A stretch of 64,000 nucleotides of DNA. Origin: Pseudomonas vancouverensis (GTDB taxonomy: Bacteria; Pseudomonadota; Gammaproteobacteria; Pseudomonadales; Pseudomonadaceae). A model generated the notes under the pieces. That model saw nothing but the letters and a program-made list of their open reading frames with translations. It was not told the origin of the DNA and did no database searches. Below are positions 59,208 through 64,000 of the stretch, in pieces; position 1 is the stretch's first letter; the number at the start of each line of letters is the position of its first letter. The translations under genes were made by a program, and so were the position numbers. The stretch is taken from positions 62,001 to 126,000 of the forward strand of contig NZ_RRZK01000038.1 in the NCBI RefSeq assembly GCF_004348895.1. The letters run 5' to 3'.

Positions 59208-59690
59208 ATGGGTATCGCTGCCAGCGAACTGTGCCGTTATGTGATTCGTCCCACGCTGATTTATCTGGGACGCCACAGCGCGACGGCCGAAGCCCTGCTG
59301 CTGGGCATCGCCGCCAGTCAGTCCGCCCTCGGTTCCGCCCTGCACGACCGCCGCGGTCACGGCCTGTACCGCATCGCAGAGCCGCGCCACCAGGCGCTTT
59401 GGGATCATTACCTGGCGCTGGATCCGGAACGTGCCAGCCTGGTTCGCGGGCTGGCCAGCCAGCACGCGTTCCTCAGCGGTCCGCACCTGGAGCTGACCGT
59501 CAACCTGCGTTACGCCACCGCCATCGCCTGGCTGCTGGTCGAAGAACAGAACACTCCCCTCCCCGCCCCCGATGATTTGCTGGGCATGGCCAGAATCTGG
59601 CGCCAGACATTTCAACCCCAGGGGCGCCTGCGTGATTTCACTTACGCCTGGCAAACCTGTGTTTCACCGCTGAATCAGCTCGCCTGCTGA
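59208..59690 (+). CDS. Phage-like small protein, function unknown
   Basis: A 160-residue protein. The pattern YVIRPTLIYLG...AEALLLGIAASQSAL...GHGLYRI.EPRHQALWD...LRYATAIAWLL resembles, from memory, a family of phage virion or lysis-associated proteins with a transglycosylase-like helical core. In those, an AxxES motif carries a catalytic Glu; here it is AASQS (about 35-39), with Gln at the Glu place, so enzymatic activity is doubtful. No signal peptide. No other phage gene is nearby, so it may be domesticated or a long-resident Pseudomonas gene. Confidence in the gene is high, in the family low. Confidence 0.75.
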   Translation: MGIAASELCRYVIRPTLIYLGRHSATAEALLLGIAASQSALGSALHDRRGHGLYRIAEPRHQALWDHYLALDPERASLVRGLASQHAFLSGPHLELTVNLRYATAIAWLLVEEQNTPLPAPDDLLGMARIWRQTFQPQGRLRDFTYAWQTCVSPLNQLAC

Positions 59691-59835
59691 GTTTTCTGGA
59701 TCCAAAAATCCGCGAGAAGTCGCGAATTTGGTCGGATTGTCCTACAAAACCGCTCTAAATCAAGCAATACAGCCTATGGCGCTGGGACGAAAATGTTGGT
59801 AATTTTCGCCCCGGTGATCACCAGGAGTTCTAATA

Positions 59836-61122
59836 ATGAAAAAAGTAATGCTCAAAACCACCCTTAGCCTCGCCGTTGCCATGGCATCCACCCAGATCTT
59901 CGCAAGTGGCTTTGCCCTCAACGAACAAAGTATCAGCGGGATGGGCACTGGTTTTGCCGGGCGATCTTCTTCTGCCGATGATGCAAGCACTGTTTATGGC
60001 AACCCTGCCGGTATGTCCCGCCTGAACGGCCAGCAAATCACTGGCGGCATCGCCGCGATCGACGCCTCGACCGATATCAAGGATGCCAGCGGCCGCTCCA
60101 CCGGCACCAACAAAGGCGACATGGTGCCGTTCACTTCGGTACCTATGGGTTTCTACACCAACAAACTCAACGATGAGTGGGCTGTTGGTTTTGGTGTCTA
60201 CGCTCCGTTCGGGCTGGTCACCAACTACGAAAACGGCTTCCAGGGCCGCGCTTTCGGCAGCAAGAGCGAAGTCAAGGTCGTCACTTTCCAGCCGACCGTC
60301 AGCTACGCCTTCAACGATAAGGTGTCGATCGGTTTCGGTCCGACCATCAACCGTATTTCCGGCACCCTGGAATCGGACATTGGCCTGCCTGTCCCACGCT
60401 CTGGCGACAACAATATCCAGATCAAGGGCGACGATACCGCCTGGGGCTGGAACGCCGGCGTGCTGGTACAAGCCACCGACACCACTCGCGTGGGCCTGAC
60501 CTACCACTCGAAAGTGAACTACAAGCTTGACGGCCACACCGAAGTGACCGCCGGTTCCGGCGTGCCACCTCAGTTGCTCAAGACCGCGCGTTACGATGCT
60601 TCGCTGAAGATCGAAACACCTGAGTCCTACGACCTGTCCGTCACTCAGGACATCAACGATGCCTGGAAAGCCTATGCCGGTGCTACCTGGACTCGCTGGA
60701 GCCGTCTGAAAGACATCACCGTCAACAACGAAGGCGTCACCCCGATCACCGGCGGTGCCCTGGCTCCACAAATCGTTGGCACCATCACCGAAGAGCAGAA
60801 CTGGCACGACACCTGGGCCTACGCCGTGGGTACTTCCTACCAGTTGAACAAGCAGTGGGTACTGCGTACCGGTCTGACCTTCGACCAGTCGCCAACCAAC
60901 AACACTGACCGTTCGCCACGTATTCCTACCGGCGACCGGACCATCTTCAGCATCGGTGCAGGCTTCAGCCCAACTGACGACTGGACCATTGACGTGGCTT
61001 ACTCCTACCTCAAGGAAGAAGATGTCACCGTCAACCGTTCCAACGCTCTGGGCCAGTCCTACAGCTCCAAGTACGAAAACAGTGCGAACGGTTTCGGCGT
61101 TGGCGCCACCTATCGCTTCTGA
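59836..61122 (+). CDS. FadL/OmpP1/TodX-type outer membrane protein
   Basis: A 428-residue outer-membrane porin for hydrophobic compounds. The signal peptide (1-23) ends FAS, and the mature part begins GFALNEQSISGMGTGFAGRSS, the hatch domain of the FadL family with the later NPAGMS motif. The 14-strand barrel ends in the pattern GVGATYRF with terminal Phe. AGGAG ten bases before the ATG. By position beside gpx, MFS, marR and cobS it matches PA1288 (ExFadLO, linked to oxylipin or long-chain fatty acid passage; from memory). Followed by a bidirectional terminator. Confidence 0.93.
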   Translation: MKKVMLKTTLSLAVAMASTQIFASGFALNEQSISGMGTGFAGRSSSADDASTVYGNPAGMSRLNGQQITGGIAAIDASTDIKDASGRSTGTNKGDMVPFTSVPMGFYTNKLNDEWAVGFGVYAPFGLVTNYENGFQGRAFGSKSEVKVVTFQPTVSYAFNDKVSIGFGPTINRISGTLESDIGLPVPRSGDNNIQIKGDDTAWGWNAGVLVQATDTTRVGLTYHSKVNYKLDGHTEVTAGSGVPPQLLKTARYDASLKIETPESYDLSVTQDINDAWKAYAGATWTRWSRLKDITVNNEGVTPITGGALAPQIVGTITEEQNWHDTWAYAVGTSYQLNKQWVLRTGLTFDQSPTNNTDRSPRIPTGDRTIFSIGAGFSPTDDWTIDVAYSYLKEEDVTVNRSNALGQSYSSKYENSANGFGVGATYRF

Positions 61123-61159
61123 TGATTCCCGGCGAGCCTGAACCACTCGCCAACGAATC

Positions 61160-61199
61160 AAAAAAAGCCCCGCTCTCTTCCCAGAGGCGGGGCTTTTTA
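61160..61199. terminator. Bidirectional terminator between fadL-like and gpx genes
   Basis: AAAAAAAGCCCCGC ... GCGGGGCTTTTT: a GC stem with A-run on one side and T-run on the other. It can end both convergent genes. Confidence 0.9.
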
Positions 61200-61210
61200 T
61201 TAAGTATCGA

Positions 61211-61777
61211 TCAGGGATTGACGGCAAGCGGCGGCGAGGCGAGCGCCTTTTCCACGGCCTTGATGAACTCGGGGTCATCAGGCTTGGTCAGGCTGGAGAA
61301 ACTGGCAATCACCTTGCCCTGACGATCAACTACGTACTTGTAGAAATTCCATTTCGGCGCGCTGGATTGGGCGGCAAGCACCTTGAACAGGTGCGTCGCA
61401 TCATCGCCCCGGACGCTTTGCGGTTCGGTCATGGTGAAGGTGACGCCGTAATTCACGTAGCAGACCTTGGCCGTCTCGGCGCCATCCTTGGACTCCTGCT
61501 TGAAGTCATTGGACGGTACACCGAGCACTTCCAACCCTTGATCCTTGTAACGCTGGTTCAGCGCTTCCAGGCTTTTGAATTGCGGGGCGAATCCACAGAA
61601 GCTGGCGGTATTGACCACCACCAGCGGTTTGCCTTCAAAGCGTTGGCATAAATCGATCGACTCCTTGGCGCGTAACTTGGGCAGCGAGCCCTCAAGCAAC
61701 TCCGGGCAATCAGCCGCTTGCGCCAACCCGGAGCACGCCACCAGTAATGCAGGGACAACAAGCCAGCGCATCAACAT
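61211..61777 (-). CDS. Exported glutathione peroxidase, cysteine type
   Basis: A 188-residue protein with a signal peptide (about 1-23, cut near AQAADCP). The GPx fold has the peroxidatic Cys in NTASFCGFAPQFKSLE, the GVPSNDFKQE block, and WNFYKYVVD with Trp of the active site. The catalytic residue is a Cys codon, not TGA, although selD is in this genome region. These enzymes reduce peroxides with thioredoxin or glutathione in the envelope. Start: AAGGAAG lies about ten bases before ATG 61777; the open frame extends further but with no signal peptide. Same order as PA1287 (from memory). Confidence 0.9.
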   Translation of the reverse strand: MLMRWLVVPALLVACSGLAQAADCPELLEGSLPKLRAKESIDLCQRFEGKPLVVVNTASFCGFAPQFKSLEALNQRYKDQGLEVLGVPSNDFKQESKDGAETAKVCYVNYGVTFTMTEPQSVRGDDATHLFKVLAAQSSAPKWNFYKYVVDRQGKVIASFSSLTKPDDPEFIKAVEKALASPPLAVNP

Positions 61778-61833
61778 CACGGGACTTCCTTGAACGGTCA
61801 TCAGAGTTCGACGTTACTCGCCCTGAAGCCTCG

Positions 61834-61956
61834 CTAGCAAGTCCCCATGCCCAACTGCAACAGGGCCAGCCCGCCCTGATGCCAACCCCACCAGGTGATG
61901 GCGAGCAGCAAGGCACCCATGGCAAGGAGGAGGATGCGCGGCCAGAGACGATTCAT
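61834..61956 (-). CDS. 40-residue membrane peptide coupled to MFS gene
   Basis: MNRLWPRILLLAMGALLLAI begins one predicted TM helix; WW and a final Cys follow (ending GTC). The ATG at 61956 overlaps the MFS stop (ATGA, four bases), so it is translationally coupled. Too short for normal gene finders. No family recognised. It may be a small partner of the transporter. Confidence 0.55.
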   Translation of the reverse strand: MNRLWPRILLLAMGALLLAITWWGWHQGGLALLQLGMGTC

Positions 61957-63161
61957 GTCGCACTCATTTGCGTTTGCAGGCGTGCCACCGGACGTTCACG
62001 CACTGGCCAGTTCAACGCAGCGGCCAGCAGACTCAACAAAATGGCAACCTGCCAGATCAGGTCATAGCTGCCGGTGCGGTCGTACACCACCCCACCGAGC
62101 CAGCCACCGAGGAAAGAACCAAGCTGGTGAAACAGGAACACGATACCGCCGAGCATGGACAGGTTACGCACACCGAACAAGGTGGCGACGGTGCCGTTGG
62201 TCAAAGGCACCGTGGACAGCCACAGGAAGCCCATGGCCATGCCGAACAGGTACGCCGTGGTGGTCGTCACCGGCGCCCACAGGAACAGCACGATGACCAC
62301 CGCCCGCAACAGGTACAGGCCGGTCAGCAGTCGCGGCTTGGACATACGCCCACCGAGCCAGCCTGCGGTGTAGGTGCCGAAGATGTTAAACAGACCGATC
62401 AGGGCCAGCACCGTGGTTCCGACTGTAGCCGGAAGGTGTTGATCGACCAGATAGGCCGGCAGGTGCACGCCAATGAACACCACCTGGAAACCACAGACAA
62501 AAAAGCCGAACGCCAGCAGCCAGAAACCGGAATGGGAGCAGGCTTCCCGCAACGCTTCGCCCAGGGTCTGTTCGTGGCCGAGTGTCGGCAGAGGCTTGTC
62601 CTTGAGCATGCTCACCAGCGGCACGATCAGCGCCACCAACAGGCCCAGCGCGAGCAATGCTGTCGACCAGCCCAGCCAGCCGATCAGCCCGAGCGTACCG
62701 GGCAACATGGCGAACTGGCCAAAGGAACCAGCGGCACTCGCAATGCCCATGCCCATACTGCGTTTCTCTGGTGGCACGGCACGGCCGACCACGCCCAGAA
62801 TCACCGAGAACGAGGTGCCGGACAGGCCGATGCCGATCAGCAGGCCGGCACTGAGCGACAGGGTCACGGCGGAATCGGAAAGCCCCATGCAAATCAGTCC
62901 AGCGGCGTAGAGTACGCCGCCGATCAACACCACCTTGGCCGCGCCGAAACGGTCGGCCAGCGCCCCGGTAAACGGCTGGGCCAGGCCCCAGATCAGGTTT
63001 TGCAGGGCAATGGCAAAGGCAAAGGTTTCACGACCCCAGCCGAACTCGGCGCTCATCGGCGCCAGGAACAGGCCGAAACCGTGGCGCACGCCCAGAGACA
63101 ACGCAAGGATCAGCGCACTCCCCAACAAAACCCAACCGCAAGTACGCCACATCGATGTCAT
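61953..63161 (-). CDS. MFS transporter (OFA/MCT-like), MarR-controlled
   Basis: A 402-residue, 12-TM major facilitator. The N-terminal part has LGVRHGFGLFLAPMSAEFGW and GLAQPFTGALADRFGAAKVV, typical of the monocarboxylate/oxalate-formate branch. The C-terminus overlaps the start of a 40-residue membrane peptide gene. The promoter region (63162-63213) holds the palindromic operator at 63176-63193, also present before marR. It is therefore probably derepressed by the MarR ligand. Substrate unknown. Confidence 0.87.
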   Translation of the reverse strand: MTSMWRTCGWVLLGSALILALSLGVRHGFGLFLAPMSAEFGWGRETFAFAIALQNLIWGLAQPFTGALADRFGAAKVVLIGGVLYAAGLICMGLSDSAVTLSLSAGLLIGIGLSGTSFSVILGVVGRAVPPEKRSMGMGIASAAGSFGQFAMLPGTLGLIGWLGWSTALLALGLLVALIVPLVSMLKDKPLPTLGHEQTLGEALREACSHSGFWLLAFGFFVCGFQVVFIGVHLPAYLVDQHLPATVGTTVLALIGLFNIFGTYTAGWLGGRMSKPRLLTGLYLLRAVVIVLFLWAPVTTTTAYLFGMAMGFLWLSTVPLTNGTVATLFGVRNLSMLGGIVFLFHQLGSFLGGWLGGVVYDRTGSYDLIWQVAILLSLLAAALNWPVRERPVARLQTQMSAT

Positions 63162-63175
63162 TGTTATTCTCCGGT

Positions 63176-63193
63176 AGCGGGTATATACCCGCT
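63176..63193. promoter_or_regulatory. Palindromic MarR-type operator in front of the MFS gene
   Basis: AGCGGGTATATACCCGCT is a perfect 18-bp palindrome, 15 bp upstream of the MFS start. A near-identical site lies before marR. Confidence 0.7.
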
Positions 63194-63213
63194 TAAAATC
63201 GGAAAAACCGGCG

Positions 63214-63618
63214 TTACGCCAGTTCGTCCAGCAGTCTCAACAAGGTTTCACGTTTTTCCGCTCCCAAACGATCCACCAGCCGCTGTTGCGCTGCTTCCCA
63301 GGCGGGTAGCGCCGCTTTCAGTCGCTCGGCGCCGGCCTCGGTCAACACGACGATGCGGTTGCGCATGTCCTCACCTTCGACCAGGGTGACCAGGCCTTCG
63401 CCCTCCAGCACCCGCAGATTGCGCCCCAGGGTGCTGCGGTCCAGGCCCATCGCCTCGGCCAGCACGGAAATGCTCGGCTGATCCAGACGCTGCAGATTGC
63501 ACAGCAGAGAATACTGCGCAACGTTGATCCCGAAGCCGTCGAGAGCGCCGTCGTAATGCCTGCTGACGCCACGGGCGGCGCGACGCAGGTTGATGCATAA
63601 ACATTGGGAGTCGAGCAT
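63214..63618 (-). CDS. MarR family transcriptional regulator
   Basis: A 134-residue winged-helix repressor. The DNA-reading helix is SISVLAEAMGLDRSTLGRNL (about 49-68) and the wing follows with VEGEDMRNRIVVLTEAG. MarR proteins dimerise and are released by small phenolic or other ligands. ATG 63618 is the only sensible start; no clear ribosome binding site is seen because the operator occupies the place. It sits upstream of the MFS gene on the same strand. The matching operators say it controls itself and the MFS gene. Confidence 0.92.
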   Translation of the reverse strand: MLDSQCLCINLRRAARGVSRHYDGALDGFGINVAQYSLLCNLQRLDQPSISVLAEAMGLDRSTLGRNLRVLEGEGLVTLVEGEDMRNRIVVLTEAGAERLKAALPAWEAAQQRLVDRLGAEKRETLLRLLDELA

Positions 63619-63621
63619 GGT

Positions 63622-63637
63622 GCGTGTATATACCCGC
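63622..63637. promoter_or_regulatory. MarR-type operator overlapping the marR leader
   Basis: GCGTGTATATACCCGC matches the palindrome at 63176-63193 at 15 of 16 positions. It lies three bases before the marR ATG, so binding would block transcription of the leader directly. Confidence 0.65.
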
Positions 63638-63674
63638 GAGTGTGTTAAATCAAGTTACAGAACCGCAGTAACAG

Positions 63675-64000
63675 TCAGAACAATGCCAAGCCTACCAGCA
63701 CTGCCACTTCCAGCAACTCCAGCATCGCCCCCGCCGTGTCGCCGGTGGTGCCGCCCAGGCGCTTGAGCATGACTTGCCGCAGCCAGGCAAATCCCAGTGC
63801 GGCAATGACCACGGCCACCACACCACCCAGACCACCGATCAAGACGCAGCCCAGTGCACTCACCAGCAACACCTGCTTGCCCGCCGCGCGGGGCAGATGA
63901 TCAGCCAAAGCCTGCCCCAAACCACCCTCGCGCACATAGGGTGTCGTCAGGAACAAAGCCAGTAATGCACTGCGTCCGATCAAGGGTGTCAGGATCAACG
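63675..64000 (-). CDS. cobS: Adenosylcobinamide-GDP ribazoletransferase, C-terminal part
   Basis: CobS (CobV) joins adenosylcobinamide-GDP with alpha-ribazole in the last steps of cobalamin synthesis, in the inner membrane. The N-terminal half lies outside the window. The visible 107 residues have several hydrophobic segments and the family ending GGTTGDTAGAMLELLEVAVL. Ending position and order next to marR fit the cobalamin gene cluster of Pseudomonas (PA1281, from memory). The start cannot be seen. Confidence 0.92.
   Translation of the reverse strand, partial: LILTPLIGRSALLALFLTTPYVREGGLGQALADHLPRAAGKQVLLVSALGCVLIGGLGGVVAVVIAALGFAWLRQVMLKRLGGTTGDTAGAMLELLEVAVLVGLALF

Noticed and set aside
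61211..61777. Selenocysteine in the glutathione peroxidase
   Set aside because: The catalytic codon reads TGC (Cys) and the frame has no in-frame TGA.

Overview
The window looks like chromosome of a Pseudomonas species, most likely from the P. fluorescens group. The reasons are GC-rich codon use, dozens of short palindromic REP elements with the core GCGAGC..GCTCGC between genes, and a gene order that matches (from memory, not checked) two P. aeruginosa neighbourhoods: prc-EAL/GGDEF...FKBP-rdgC-BASS transporter-acyltransferase...SSS kinase (around PA3257-PA3271) and fadL-gpx-MFS-marR-cobS (around PA1288-PA1281). No phage, IS element, CRISPR array or rRNA operon was seen.

Layout. 1-3.9 kb: a cut-off glutathione transferase, an exported histidine phosphatase, and the mnmH-selD selenium pair. 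4-14.5 kb: one giant autotransporter of about 3,500 residues built from about 24 PATR repeats. 14.7-20 kb: small metabolic and regulatory genes, a XapX protein, an AraC regulator, a 10-Cys metallothionein, a YdcZ transporter pair and a LysR regulator. 20-28 kb: two chemoreceptors, an antiporter-family permease and an MHS-family permease. 27.9-30.5 kb: a four-gene PepSY-PepSY-response regulator-kinase operon. 30.6-40 kb: patatin-like protein, queD, quinone reductase, tail-specific protease, EAL-CBS-GGDEF protein, a small HTH/unknown/Sel1 operon, a YkvA protein and an FKBP lipoprotein. 40.3-43.3 kb: a membrane-anchored dihaem cytochrome with a membrane-anchored catalase-like protein. 43.4-44 kb: a duplicated tRNA-Val/tRNA-Asp cassette. 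44-52 kb: rdgC, a BASS transporter, a guanidinium exporter behind a guanidine-II riboswitch, an MFS-acyltransferase fusion, a TDT permease, a cupin, and a divergent MFS/TetR pair. 52-58 kb: an SSS-PAS-kinase-receiver hybrid, rmuC and a Sel1-like protein, then about 1 kb without a convincing gene. 58.7-64 kb: two small proteins of unknown role, a FadL porin, a Cys-type glutathione peroxidase, an MFS gene coupled to a 40-residue membrane peptide, its MarR regulator with two matching palindromic operators, and the end of cobS.

How genes work together. SelD makes selenophosphate for MnmH (tRNA wobble selenation). Gdx exports guanidinium and is switched on by it through the riboswitch. The MarR operators explain joint control of marR and its MFS neighbour. 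Prc and the FKBP lipoprotein act on envelope proteins. The receptors, kinases and EAL/GGDEF protein form a dense sensory set.

The observations most worth following up are the architecture of the autotransporter, the guanidine-II element, paired inverted DnaA-box-like sites at two loci, the 1-kb gene-free region with hairpins, the catalase-like/dihaem cytochrome pair, and an orphan phage-like small protein.
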